Origin: Sphingobacterium sp. ML3W
GTDB taxonomy: Bacteria > Bacteroidota > Bacteroidia > Sphingobacteriales > Sphingobacteriaceae
DNA length: 64,000 bases
Direction: 5' to 3'
NCBI RefSeq assembly: GCF_000747525.1
Contig: NZ_CP009278.1
Location: 5,022,001 to 5,086,000 of the forward strand
Shown: positions 52,250 to 60,716 of the stretch, in pieces
Layout: the number at the start of each line of letters is the position of its first letter
How positions within the stretch are numbered: position 1 is the stretch's first letter
Position numbers and translations under genes: made by a program
The notes under the pieces: model-generated
Seen by the model: only the letters and a program-made list of their open reading frames with translations
What the model was told of the DNA's origin: nothing
Database searches by the model: none

Positions 52250-52846
52250 TCAACATTTGGCAGCATTCATATGTTCATCATAAGCATAAGTCAATGGTTC
52301 TCCTGTTGCGATTTCCCGCTTTAGGATTTCTTCCGGTGAAAGATGTTCGAGATACATAATCAATGCCCGTAAACTATTGCCGTGTGCCACGATGAGTATA
52401 TTTTTATGCTGTTGCAACTGGGGTTGTATGCAATTCTTAAAATAAGGTATCACACGGTTGTAAGTATCTTCCAGGCTTTCACCTCCGGGTGGAGCTATAT
52501 CAAAAGACCGCCTCCATAGATGCACCTGTTCTGTACCATATTTTTCCGCTGTTTCTGCTTTGTTCAGTCCTTCAAGCATTCCGTAAGCTCGTTCGTTCAA
52601 TGCCCCGTCAATGATAACAGGCATCTCCGTTTTACCCATTTCGTTCAGCATGATTTTCAATGTATGCTGTGCCCTGACGAGCTTAGATGTGAAAGCTACA
52701 TCTATCTGTTCATTTCGTAAAGCTAGACCGGCTTGTCGAGCTTCCGATTGTCCGAGTTCTGTGATATCTATATCCTGCCAACCTGTAAAACGGTTTTCCA
52801 GGTTCCATCGTGATTGTCCGTGCCGGACTAAAAATAGTTTTGTCAT
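52250..52846 (-). CDS. gpmA: 2,3-bisphosphoglycerate-dependent phosphoglycerate mutase
   Basis: Interconverts 2- and 3-phosphoglycerate in glycolysis without any metal, unlike the Mn-dependent GpmI. 198 residues: phosphohistidine motif LVRHGQSRWNLENRFTGWQD, LNERAYGMLEGLNKAETAEK, WRRSFDIAPPGGESLEDTYN, and second histidine in ILIVAHGNSLRALIMYLEHL. It lies in a presumed metal-controlled operon, which suggests it replaces GpmI when manganese is short. Confidence 0.95.
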   Translation of the reverse strand: MTKLFLVRHGQSRWNLENRFTGWQDIDITELGQSEARQAGLALRNEQIDVAFTSKLVRAQHTLKIMLNEMGKTEMPVIIDGALNERAYGMLEGLNKAETAEKYGTEQVHLWRRSFDIAPPGGESLEDTYNRVIPYFKNCIQPQLQQHKNILIVAHGNSLRALIMYLEHLSPEEILKREIATGEPLTYAYDEHMNAAKC

Positions 52847-52914
52847 ATCTTATTTGATTTATTTATGTATAACTAAGGATTGTGGTATTAACGTGCTGAT
52901 ATTGATACAATTAT

Positions 52915-55254
52915 TTAACTTCCACAGGCAATACACTCGCCGGGATTATCCAATGAACACGAAATAGCGGTCTGTTGTTCTTCTACGGATTGAACCGTTT
53001 CTACGGTAAATTTTATGGCATCTGCCGCCGCTTTGGTGCGCAGGTAATACATTCCTGTTTTCAGTCCACTTTTCCAAGAATGAAAGTGCATAGAAGTCAA
53101 TTTTGCCATATTGGGTTCTGCCATAAACAGATTGAGTGATTGGGATTGACAGATAAATGCACCTCTATCGGCAGCCATATCAATAATGGTTTTCTGCTTA
53201 ATTTCCCACACGGTTTTGTATAGCTCTTTTAATTCCGTCGGGATTTCATTAATATTTTGGACGGAGCCATTTTCGGCAATCAGTCTATTTTTCATCGTGG
53301 TATCCCACAAATTCAATTCGATAAGGTCTTTCAGTAAGTGCTTGTTGACCACCACAAATTCACCCGAAAGCACACGCCGGTTATAGATATTGCTGGTGTA
53401 AGGCTCAAAACATTCGTTGTTCCCTAATATCTGCGAGGTGGAAGCCGTAGGCATTGGGGCAAGCAATAGAGAATTTCTTACGCCAAATTCCATTACGTTT
53501 TTGCGTAAACCTGCCCAATCCCATCGGTCGGACGGTTCCGCATGCCACAGATCAAACTGAAACTTTCCTTCCGAGAGTGGCGAACCTTTGAAACTTTCAT
53601 AAGCGCCCTGTTCCTTCGCCAGTTCCATCGAGCTCTCCATTGCCGCATAATAAATAGTTTCAAAAATATCCTTGTTCAGTTGCCGTGCTTCGTCACTTTC
53701 AAAAGACATCCTCAATAACAAAAACACATCCGCCAAACCTTGTACACCCAAGCCGATAGGTCGATGTTTGAAGTTGGAGTTTTGCGTTTCCGGTACTGGA
53801 TAATAATTGCCATCAATAACCTTATTGAGGTTTCGAGTAATAGTCTTTGTTACTTCGTACAGTTTCTGAAAATCAAAATCAATCTCTGTTACATAGCGGG
53901 GCAATGCCAAAGAGGAAAGGTTGCAAACAGCTACCTCATCGGCATTAGTGTACTCCATTATTTCCGTACAAAGATTGGAACTACGGATAACGCCGATATT
54001 TTTCTGGTTGGATTTTTCATTTACCGCATCTTTGTAGCACATATAAGGCGTACCTGTTTCTATTTGGGCTTCCAATATGGCATTCCACAGTTCACGGGCT
54101 TTCACTTGTTCGCGAAATTTTCCCTCTTGTTCGTATTGCTGATACAACGCTACAAACCCTTCACCATAAGTATCGTACAATCCTGGAGCTTTATTGGGGT
54201 CGAACAATGACCAGTCGGCATTTTCTTCTACCCGCTGCATAAACAAATCGGGTATCCACAAGGCAGGAAACAAATCCCTTGCTCGCATTTCTTCCTTGCC
54301 ATGGTTTTTACGAATGTCGAGAAAATCAAAAATGTCGGCATGCCAAGGTTCCATATAGACAGCGATAGCTCCCTTTCGTTTGCCCCCTCCTTGGTCAACA
54401 TACCGTGCCGTATCATTGAACACACGAAGCATTGGGATAATGCCATTGGAAATACCGCCTGTACCTTTGATATAACTTCCTGTAGCTCGTACATTATGAA
54501 TACTCAAACCAATACCTCCGGCAGATTGTGAAATCAAGGCACATCGTTTAAGTGTATCAAAAATACCAGAAATGCTGTCTTCGGTCATACTCAATAAAAA
54601 GCAGGAAGACATTTGCGGTTTAGGTGTACCTGCATTGAACAGCGTCGGTGTGGCATGGATAAACCATTTTTCACTCATCAGGTTATACGTCTCTATCGCT
54701 GCTGCAATGTCTTCTTTATGTATGCCAATTGCTACGCGCATAAACAAGTGTTGCGGACGCTCGGTCACTTTGCCGTTGGTTCGGATAAGATAAGAGCGTT
54801 CGAGCGTTTTAAACCCGAAATAGTCAAAATTGTAATCACGGTCATAGATGATACTGCTGTCTATTTCATCGGCATTTTTGCGGATGATGTTGTATACTTC
54901 TTGTGATAATAACGGTGCGTGCGTATTAGTTACAGGGTCGATATAATCGTATAACAATTTTGCCGTTCTGGAAAAGGATTTTAAAGTATTCTTATGCAGG
55001 TTGCTAACTGCAATGCGTGCAGCAAGCACTGCAAAATCGGGATGTACGGTCGTGTAGGCCGCAACCGTTTCGGCAGCAAGGTTGTCGAGTTCGGTCGTGG
55101 TAACATTGTCATAAATACCTTGGATTACTTTCTTGGCAATTTCTATAACATCCTTTTCATTGACAGCAAGTCCGTACACTAATTTGTGAAGCCGTGCCGT
55201 AATCTTATCGAAATGTACGGCTTCCTGTTTTCCGTTTCTTTTTATTACAAACAT
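52915..55254 (-). CDS. nrdA: Ribonucleoside-diphosphate reductase alpha subunit, class I
   Basis: Reduces ribonucleotides to deoxyribonucleotides. 779 residues: N-terminal ATP-cone (MFVIKRNGKQEAVHFDKITA), substrate region TPTLFNAGTPKPQMSSCFLL with active cysteine, NLCTEIMEYTNADEVAVCNL with the radical cysteine and glutamate, MPTASTSQILGNNECFEPYT, and the C-terminal ECIACGS with the shuttle cysteines. The wording is close to eukaryotic R1. It lies 68 bp before gpmA and after the nrdB region. Confidence 0.96.
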   Translation of the reverse strand: MFVIKRNGKQEAVHFDKITARLHKLVYGLAVNEKDVIEIAKKVIQGIYDNVTTTELDNLAAETVAAYTTVHPDFAVLAARIAVSNLHKNTLKSFSRTAKLLYDYIDPVTNTHAPLLSQEVYNIIRKNADEIDSSIIYDRDYNFDYFGFKTLERSYLIRTNGKVTERPQHLFMRVAIGIHKEDIAAAIETYNLMSEKWFIHATPTLFNAGTPKPQMSSCFLLSMTEDSISGIFDTLKRCALISQSAGGIGLSIHNVRATGSYIKGTGGISNGIIPMLRVFNDTARYVDQGGGKRKGAIAVYMEPWHADIFDFLDIRKNHGKEEMRARDLFPALWIPDLFMQRVEENADWSLFDPNKAPGLYDTYGEGFVALYQQYEQEGKFREQVKARELWNAILEAQIETGTPYMCYKDAVNEKSNQKNIGVIRSSNLCTEIMEYTNADEVAVCNLSSLALPRYVTEIDFDFQKLYEVTKTITRNLNKVIDGNYYPVPETQNSNFKHRPIGLGVQGLADVFLLLRMSFESDEARQLNKDIFETIYYAAMESSMELAKEQGAYESFKGSPLSEGKFQFDLWHAEPSDRWDWAGLRKNVMEFGVRNSLLLAPMPTASTSQILGNNECFEPYTSNIYNRRVLSGEFVVVNKHLLKDLIELNLWDTTMKNRLIAENGSVQNINEIPTELKELYKTVWEIKQKTIIDMAADRGAFICQSQSLNLFMAEPNMAKLTSMHFHSWKSGLKTGMYYLRTKAAADAIKFTVETVQSVEEQQTAISCSLDNPGECIACGS

Positions 55255-55292
55255 TGAGTTGCGTTAAATTATTTTTATTACTTAAATTTCAT

Positions 55293-55446
55293 TTAGTAGG
55301 GTGTGATTACTTTTCCTTTGAGCACCTGTTTCAATTTGCCTTCCATCAGCTTTTTATGTAATGGTTTTACACCATCTATAGCTAAAATACCTTGTGTGCG
55401 GTCGTATTCGTGAAGGATGACACGGGTGGCCATCCCACTAAATCTT
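55293..55446 (-). pseudogene. Peptide deformylase C-terminal remnant
   Basis: Minus-strand frame RFSGMATRVILHEYDRTQGI then LAIDGVKPLHKKLMEGKLKQ and VLKGKVITPY. The ATRVILHEYDRTQGIL block matches motif III (QHExDHLxG) of peptide deformylase with the HE pair kept. The catalytic first half is missing; only a short unrelated-looking frame precedes it up to 55560. A dead copy of another metalloenzyme in this operon. Confidence 0.65.
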
Positions 55447-55567
55447 TTCTGTATGATTTTTCAAGATGCCGATTTTGGTATTGTATTTCCACAGACCACG
55501 AACGGACCACCATACCTCACATTATTACCATCTCCATAAATCGACAACTTCATATTGAGCTCATTTA

Positions 55568-56539
55568 TTAAAAATCCTCATCCAGTGAAAACGTGGTTTT
55601 TTCTTTTATACTCTGTGCCACACCCGATTTTTGATATTCGCCTACACGGCGTTCGAAAAAGTTGGTTTTGCCTTGTAACGAAATCAGCTCCATAAAGTCG
55701 AATGGATTGGTCGCATTCCAAAATTTTTCACAACCTAATGCCACAAGCAATCGGTCAGCTACAAATTCGATGTATTGACACATCAATTCCGCATTCATCC
55801 CGATAAGCCTTACAGGCAAAGCATCCGTTACAAATTCCTTTTCCACTTCAACCGCATCTGCTATTATTTTTTGTACAATTGCTTCCGGTAGTTTATTGAC
55901 TATATGATTTACATACAGCAAACAGGCAAAATCGCAGTGCAGACCTTCGTCACGGCTGATAAGTTCATTGGAAAATGTCAGACCGGGCATCAGTCCCCTT
56001 TTTTTTAACCAGAAAATGGAACAGAAACTACCCGAAAAGAAAATCCCCTCCACCGCAGCAAAGGCAATCAGCCTTTCGGCAAAATTGTCGCTGTTTATCC
56101 ATCGTAAAGCCCAATCTGCTTTTTTACCTACACAGGGAATGGTTTCGATAGCGTGCAAGAGGTAATTTTTTTCCTTGGTGTCTTTCACATAGGTATCGAT
56201 CAGCAGCGAATACATTTCCGAATGAATGTTCTCTATCATAATCTGGAACCCGTAGAAACAACGTGCTTCGGGATATTGCACCTCTTGGACGAAATTTATT
56301 GCAAGGTTTTCGTTGACAATCCCATCACTTGCCGCAAAAAATGCCAGTACGTGAGATATAAAGTAACGTTCTTCTTTGTTGAGCTTGTTGTGCCAATCGT
56401 TCATATCGGGTGACAAATCCACCTCTTCGGCCGTCCAGAAGCTCGCTTCCGCATTTTTGTAGAATTGCCAAATGTCATCGTGCTGAATAGGAAAGATGAC
56501 AAAGCGGTCTTTGTTCTCCTGTAAAATCGGTTCAATCAT
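55568..56539 (-). CDS. nrdB: Ribonucleoside-diphosphate reductase beta subunit, eukaryote-like
   Basis: Radical-generating subunit. The start at ATG 56539 (MIEPILQENKDRFVIFPIQH) overlaps the pepA end by 8 bases; a longer frame to 56650 is inside pepA. Metal ligands: FWTAEEVDLS, DGIVNENLAINF, ENIHSEMYSLLIDTY, AAVEGIFFSGSF, RDEGLHCDFACLL. The tyrosine in EARCFYGFQI matches the radical tyrosine of animal R2. The sequence ends TTFSLDEDF like eukaryotic R2. About 323 residues. Metal could be Fe-Fe or Mn-containing; the radical tyrosine favours standard class Ia. Confidence 0.95.
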   Translation of the reverse strand: MIEPILQENKDRFVIFPIQHDDIWQFYKNAEASFWTAEEVDLSPDMNDWHNKLNKEERYFISHVLAFFAASDGIVNENLAINFVQEVQYPEARCFYGFQIMIENIHSEMYSLLIDTYVKDTKEKNYLLHAIETIPCVGKKADWALRWINSDNFAERLIAFAAVEGIFFSGSFCSIFWLKKRGLMPGLTFSNELISRDEGLHCDFACLLYVNHIVNKLPEAIVQKIIADAVEVEKEFVTDALPVRLIGMNAELMCQYIEFVADRLLVALGCEKFWNATNPFDFMELISLQGKTNFFERRVGEYQKSGVAQSIKEKTTFSLDEDF

Positions 56540-57974
56540 TTTTGCATTTTTTCTTAATAAATTCATATAGTAACCGTACAGGTACAGCCGTAGCTCCGCT
56601 TTGCCTGTATCCTTTGGCTTCTTTGACCGAGGCTGCTCCGGCAATATCAAGATGTATCCAAGGATAATCGGTAAAGTGTTGCAAAAATATGGAAGAGGTA
56701 CTAACGCCCCCTATCGGGCCGCCCAAATTGCTCATATCGGCAACCGTGGATTTCAACAAATCTTTGTATTCCTTCCAAAGTGGCAGCTGCAATAACCGTT
56801 CGTAAACCTGCTCGCCAACCTCTTTGAGTTCATCTATTTTCGCTTGATTATTTCCCAACACGGCTATACCAAACGAACCTGTAATAGCAGCTGAAGCTCC
56901 CGTTAAGGTTGCTAGATCAATCACCAATTCGGGGTCAAATCGTTTGGCGTAAGTCAAAGCATCTGCCAATACCAAACGCCCTTCGGCATCGGTATTCTGT
57001 ACTTCTACGGTGGTGCCGTCCATCATCGTGATAACATCATCTACTACAAGAGCATTGGCAGAAATTTTATTGTCCGTAGCAGGAACAAGACCGATAATAT
57101 AATAGGGCAGTCTGTTTCCTGCAATAGCGGCTATTGTTCCCAAAACAGCCGCTCCTCCTGCCATATCGCATTTCATCGTGAGCATACTGCCACTTATCTT
57201 CAGCGAATAACCACCGGTATCGAACATCACGCCTTTACCCACAAGTACCAACGGCTTTTCATTGACCGCATTTTCGGGCTTGTAATGAAAAATATTAAAG
57301 GTTGGTGGTACTTCTGAACCTTTGTTGACCGCCAGTAAACCGCCCATTTTCAGTTCTTCAATCTGTGCCTTGTGCAGGATTTCGGTTTCAAATCCGAACT
57401 GCCTTCCTGTTTGAGTTACCACTTCGGAAAACTGCAAGGCGTCCATATAATTAGCAGGTTCATTGACCAATGTTTTGGTCAATGAACCTGCTTCTGTAAG
57501 CATTGTCAACGCTGTAATTTTATCTTCGAGAAATGAACGTCTGGAGATATGAACCTTAATCGTGTTTACTTTTTTCTTTGCTTTGTATTTGTCAAAATCA
57601 TAACTACTCAAAATCATTCCTTCCAAAAAAGCATAACGCTCTTCTTCTGTAAGTTCGTTCATTCCACGCAGCCTTGCCGTCCGGATTTGAAGCTTATCCA
57701 GAGAAGCATACACCGAAGCTCCAGCTAAACGTAATACTTCTTTTTCCCTGTCTGGCGTTACAACTATAATGTTCTGCTTATCGCCAAGCGTAGAAATGAC
57801 AACCATTTTGTTCTCCAAAAATGCCAAATCTATTTTTTGTGCCAACGACTTTTGAAATCCGTACCGGTCGGCTTGCTCTTTGGTTGCTATAAGTACGATA
57901 TTATCGACATCAACTGGAACATCTTCTTTCTTTACATAAGTTATAAAGGTTACATTCAAGTAATTATCCTGCAT
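56532..57974 (-). CDS. pepA: Leucyl aminopeptidase (M17)
   Basis: Cytoplasmic dinuclear-metal peptidase that removes N-terminal residues. 480 residues: lysine/aspartate metal site in LVLVGKGVMFDTGGYSLKIS, MLTMKCDMAGGAAVLGTIAA, and the signature NTDAEGRLVLADALTYAKRF. Overlaps ahpC by 11 bases and nrdB by 8, so tightly packed. M17 enzymes can use Mn or Zn. Confidence 0.95.
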   Translation of the reverse strand: MQDNYLNVTFITYVKKEDVPVDVDNIVLIATKEQADRYGFQKSLAQKIDLAFLENKMVVISTLGDKQNIIVVTPDREKEVLRLAGASVYASLDKLQIRTARLRGMNELTEEERYAFLEGMILSSYDFDKYKAKKKVNTIKVHISRRSFLEDKITALTMLTEAGSLTKTLVNEPANYMDALQFSEVVTQTGRQFGFETEILHKAQIEELKMGGLLAVNKGSEVPPTFNIFHYKPENAVNEKPLVLVGKGVMFDTGGYSLKISGSMLTMKCDMAGGAAVLGTIAAIAGNRLPYYIIGLVPATDNKISANALVVDDVITMMDGTTVEVQNTDAEGRLVLADALTYAKRFDPELVIDLATLTGASAAITGSFGIAVLGNNQAKIDELKEVGEQVYERLLQLPLWKEYKDLLKSTVADMSNLGGPIGGVSTSSIFLQHFTDYPWIHLDIAGAASVKEAKGYRQSGATAVPVRLLYEFIKKKCKND

Positions 57975-58590
57975 CTTCTTCTTTTAATTGTGCCGTTAAA
58001 GTCTGTTCTCCTGCTGTCCAGCCACACCCAGTCAATTCCTCCGTTTGCAAAGCATCTAACACACGAAGTACTTCGCCCACATTTCGACCTACATTCATTG
58101 GATAGGCACTCACCCATTGGATAGTACCTTTTGGGTCTATAATAAACGTTGCCCGGTAGGCTACCTTTTCTTGTTGATCTAAAATACCCATTTCTTCGGC
58201 TAATGATTTGGATGTATCTGCCAGCATTGGGATAGTAAGGTTGGCCAATCCCGGATGGTTTTGTCTCCATCCCAGATGTACAAACTCCGTGTCGGTTGAT
58301 GCTCCTATGACTACAGCATTTCGTTCAGCAAAAGCTCCATTGCTGTTGTCGAACTCGATTATCTCTGTAGGGCACACGAATGTAAAATCCTTTGGCCACC
58401 AAAACAAGACCGTCCACTTACCCTCCTGTGAAGCGTACTGATGGTTGATGTCTGTAATTTCAATGCCGTTATCGGTTGTCACTACGGCCTTCTTTGCAAA
58501 ATCTGGCAGCTTATCACCAATGGATAGTATTCCTTTCTGCACCAGTTGCATCTGCTGATTATTCATTAATTTTTTTACTGAATTGCACAT
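57964..58590 (-). CDS. AhpC-type peroxiredoxin
   Basis: Thiol peroxidase that reduces hydroperoxides. 208 residues: peroxidatic cysteine in WWPKDFTFVCPTEIIEFDNS, LADTSKSLAEEMGILDQQEK, ATFIIDPKGTIQWVSAYPMN, and a second cysteine near the end in LTGCGWTAGEQTL. This arrangement is like AhpC of Mycobacterium (AhpD-served type), not E. coli AhpC. The start could also be ATG 58566 (MNNQQMQLVQ). Needs no metal, which suits a metal-limited program. Confidence 0.92.
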   Translation of the reverse strand: MCNSVKKLMNNQQMQLVQKGILSIGDKLPDFAKKAVVTTDNGIEITDINHQYASQEGKWTVLFWWPKDFTFVCPTEIIEFDNSNGAFAERNAVVIGASTDTEFVHLGWRQNHPGLANLTIPMLADTSKSLAEEMGILDQQEKVAYRATFIIDPKGTIQWVSAYPMNVGRNVGEVLRVLDALQTEELTGCGWTAGEQTLTAQLKEEDAG

Positions 58591-58609
58591 AATATCTAAT
58601 CTATTTTTA

Positions 58610-59059
58610 TTAATTGTTTTCTAATAGTTGTTCTTTAAGGGTTCTGAAAAGCTGTTCCTGTTTTACTTTTCCTTCTCCCGTTTTTTCCGAAAAACGCACA
58701 TAAGCCAACGTTGCTCGCTTTAGTTCCGATTGTATTTCATCTATATTGAGACTTTTGTTTGCTGTCAAATGAAGTAGGTAGTACACAGCACGTTTCAACA
58801 TATTTTCCGCTTCTTCTTGGTTTCCAAGTTCCTCATAGGTGTTTGCCAAATTATTGCAGGAAATGATGTACACCTGTATGAATGGGATGTTCAAACGGAT
58901 ACACTCCGGAATATGATTGTTCAGTACCTCCGCCCTGTACAAAGCATCCTTGTAGCCGTTTAATGCTTTTTCAAAATCTCCTTTATTAAAAAATTCATTG
59001 CTGGACACCGTTAGTGCCTGCCAATATCGTTCTATGTGGTTCATACAGATGTCAATCAT
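58610..59059 (-). CDS. Tetratricopeptide-like protein, about 149 residues
   Basis: Start at ATG 59059 (MIDICMNHIERYWQALTVSS), three bases after the sodB stop; a longer frame lies inside sodB. TPR-like helices: FFNKGDFEKALNGYKDALYR, IISCNNLANTYEELGNQEEA, ENMLKRAVYYLLHLTANKSL. Cytoplasmic. Cotranscribed with sodB and ahpC. Partner unknown. Confidence 0.75.
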   Translation of the reverse strand: MIDICMNHIERYWQALTVSSNEFFNKGDFEKALNGYKDALYRAEVLNNHIPECIRLNIPFIQVYIISCNNLANTYEELGNQEEAENMLKRAVYYLLHLTANKSLNIDEIQSELKRATLAYVRFSEKTGEGKVKQEQLFRTLKEQLLENN

Positions 59060-59061
59060 TT

Positions 59062-59658
59062 TTATTTTAAATTTTGGTTGGCAAAATCCCAATTGACTAT
59101 TTCCCAAAATCCTTCTACAAATTTTGGACGTGCATTGCGGTAATCGATGTAATAAGCGTGTTCCCACACGTCCAATGTCAGTATTGGTTTTTTATTCTCC
59201 GTGAGCGGTGTATGGGCATCTTTCATCGGTACTATTTCTAACAGCCCCTGTTCATTTTGTGCCAACCATGCCCATCCGCAACCGAAAAGCTTTATTGCTG
59301 TTTCGGAAAATTTGTTTTTAAAATCCTCAAAACTGCCGAAGTCACGATTGATAAACTCGGCTATCTGTCCATCGGGAGCCTTCCCGCCATTTGGTGAAAG
59401 GCAATGCCAAAAAAAGCTGTGGTTCCAGTGCTGAGCGGCATTGTTGAATAAGGGTGCATTATTTTCGGAAAACCCCTTCTTAATAATTTCCGCTATAGTT
59501 GCAGTTTCCAAAGGTGTATCCTTGACTAATCCCGCCAGATTATTGACATAGGTAGCGTGGTGCTTACCGTAATGGTAGTCAAATGTTTCCTCTGTTATTA
59601 TCGGATTAAGGGCGTTTTTGTCGTACGGTAGGTCCGGTAGTGCTTGTGTAATTCTCAT
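59062..59658 (-). CDS. sodB: Superoxide dismutase, Fe/Mn family
   Basis: Cytoplasmic enzyme turning superoxide into peroxide. 198 residues: metal ligands in YHYGKHHATYVNNLAG, FNNAAQHWNHSFFWHCLSPN, LTLDVWEHAYYIDYRNARPK. The glutamine that sits near the metal in iron-type enzymes is present in NNAAQHWNHSFFW, which favours Fe or cambialistic use. Four-base overlap with the upstream 56-residue gene. It is an early gene of the metal/oxidative-stress operon. Confidence 0.95.
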   Translation of the reverse strand: MRITQALPDLPYDKNALNPIITEETFDYHYGKHHATYVNNLAGLVKDTPLETATIAEIIKKGFSENNAPLFNNAAQHWNHSFFWHCLSPNGGKAPDGQIAEFINRDFGSFEDFKNKFSETAIKLFGCGWAWLAQNEQGLLEIVPMKDAHTPLTENKKPILTLDVWEHAYYIDYRNARPKFVEGFWEIVNWDFANQNLK

Positions 59659-59825
59659 TGTTTTTTGTTCTTTAGTTTTAAAATTTTAATTGCTCGTTTT
59701 AGTTGACTGACCTGCCCCAATTCCTCGGTAGCTTTCTTCATATTGGTCTGCATCAGTTTATTATCCCGGATATTTCTTTCCAGATACTTTTTGTTTTTTT
59801 CTAATAATTCTATCACGTAATCCAT
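59655..59825 (-). CDS. Small coiled-coil protein at the operon head, 56 residues
   Basis: ATG 59825 opens MDYVIELLEKNKKYLERNIR; an ATG five codons earlier (59840) is also in frame. Heavily charged, one helix (KATEELGQVSQLKRAIKILK). Overlaps sodB (ATGA). The predicted DtxR palindromes lie immediately upstream, so this is the first gene of the run. Confidence 0.65.
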   Translation of the reverse strand: MDYVIELLEKNKKYLERNIRDNKLMQTNMKKATEELGQVSQLKRAIKILKLKNKKQ

Positions 59826-59842
59826 ATTTGAAATATACATAA

Positions 59843-59898
59843 GTTAGATTGACAAATCTAACAAGTTAGATGATACTAACAAAATAATTAGGCTAATT
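59843..59898. promoter_or_regulatory. Three predicted DtxR/MntR operators before the sodB-nrd operon
   Basis: GTTAGATTGACAAATCTAAC (59843-59862, perfect 8-bp arms), GTTAGATGATACTAAC (59865-59880, arms GTTAG/CTAAC) and AATTAGGCTAATT (59886-59898, perfect). The middle site with its flanks nearly repeats 45989-46014 before dtxR. Three sites side by side suggest tight, cooperative repression. Confidence 0.75.
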
Positions 59899-59934
59899 AT
59901 TTTTAAATAATCAGAAGCTAAATGTTTTCATTAA

Positions 59935-59965
59935 AAAAACCGAAGCTTTTAAAGCTTCGGTTTTT
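59935..59965. terminator. Palindromic terminator
   Basis: AAAAACCGAAGCTTT and its complement, centred in AAGCTTTTAAAGCTT, with A and T runs on both sides. It isolates the sodB operon promoter from the repeats to its right. Confidence 0.85.
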
Positions 59966-60039
59966 ACGTATTGGTCCGAGTTTCCTAAGTAAGTTCTATA
60001 TTTTTGTTTATTATCCTTCTTTTTGATTCCCCTGCGCCA

Positions 60040-60215
60040 AATGCGCACCTAATGATCCGTTAAAGTTAAAAATGGCGACCGTCCGGTTATTGGACTAGTG
60101 CTGAAACCAACTGATGGAGATGAAGTAGATGGTGAGGGATAAGTTCATTACTGACAAAGGTCAAGTAGATTGACCTACAAAAAACAGAGCCGAATGGTCA
60201 TCCAATCGGCTCTGT
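60040..60215 (+). repeat. Rpn-associated repeat, copy E
   Basis: Keeps VKNGDRPVIGLVLKPTDGDE then VDGEG and TAA 60140-60142, the most diverged of the copies, with many third-position changes. The upstream start region is lost. The shared terminator ACAGAGCCGA/TCGGCTCTGT lies at 60184-60215. Confidence 0.75.
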
Positions 60216-60240
60216 ATATTTTATGGTAATAAATTATTTA

Positions 60241-60605
60241 TAATTTTTCAATCTCTTCGATTGGAAGGCCAGTCCCTTTAGCAATATCAGCTATAGGTAG
60301 ACCCATTTTCTTAAATTCTAATGCAACGGCAATCGCTTTTTCATGCTCAGCTTTCTGTTTTTCTACCTTAAGCTTAGCGCGCTCTTCTAAACGTCCTTTC
60401 TCAATGCCCTGCTTTTACGCCTTGTCCAATAAATATTCGTGAGTACCCATAATACTGTTCCTCTCTAATTTTTTTTCAATTTCTTCCTCAAACTTAGTTA
60501 AAAATTGAATAAAAAAACAATTTTTAACGATATCTCATCGACCTATGAAAAACAAATATTACGATGAAACATATAGAAATTTTCTGGCTTTTGAAAACTA
60601 ACATA
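60241..60605 (-). pseudogene. Rpn 3' remnant with a nonsense codon
   Basis: Reads FEEEIEKKLERNSIMGTHEY, LLDKA, a stop, then KQGIEKGRLEERAKLKVEKQ to ADIAKGTGLPIEEIEKL. It carries the same 77-78-bp insertion (60493-60570) as two other copies, then the block shared with 42908-43005. The N-terminal nuclease part is missing. It belongs to the 40919 subtype. Confidence 0.88.
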
Positions 60606-60716
60606 ATATGCTTAAAACCATTATGAGCAATAGCTCATAATAGCATCATTACCATTGAAAGCAAAATTTAAATAATGATAATCATAAGATCCGTTAGTAC
60701 CAGAACTATCTTGATA

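Noticed and set aside
55460..55560. Intact peptide deformylase gene
   Set aside because: Only the C-terminal HEY block is recognisable; the catalytic first half is absent.
56540..56650. Longer start for nrdB
   Set aside because: The extension lies within the end of pepA and does not resemble the R2 N-terminus; MIEPILQ at 56539 fits.
59060..59167. Longer start for the TPR-like gene
   Set aside because: The first 36 codons are the sodB 3' end read in another frame.
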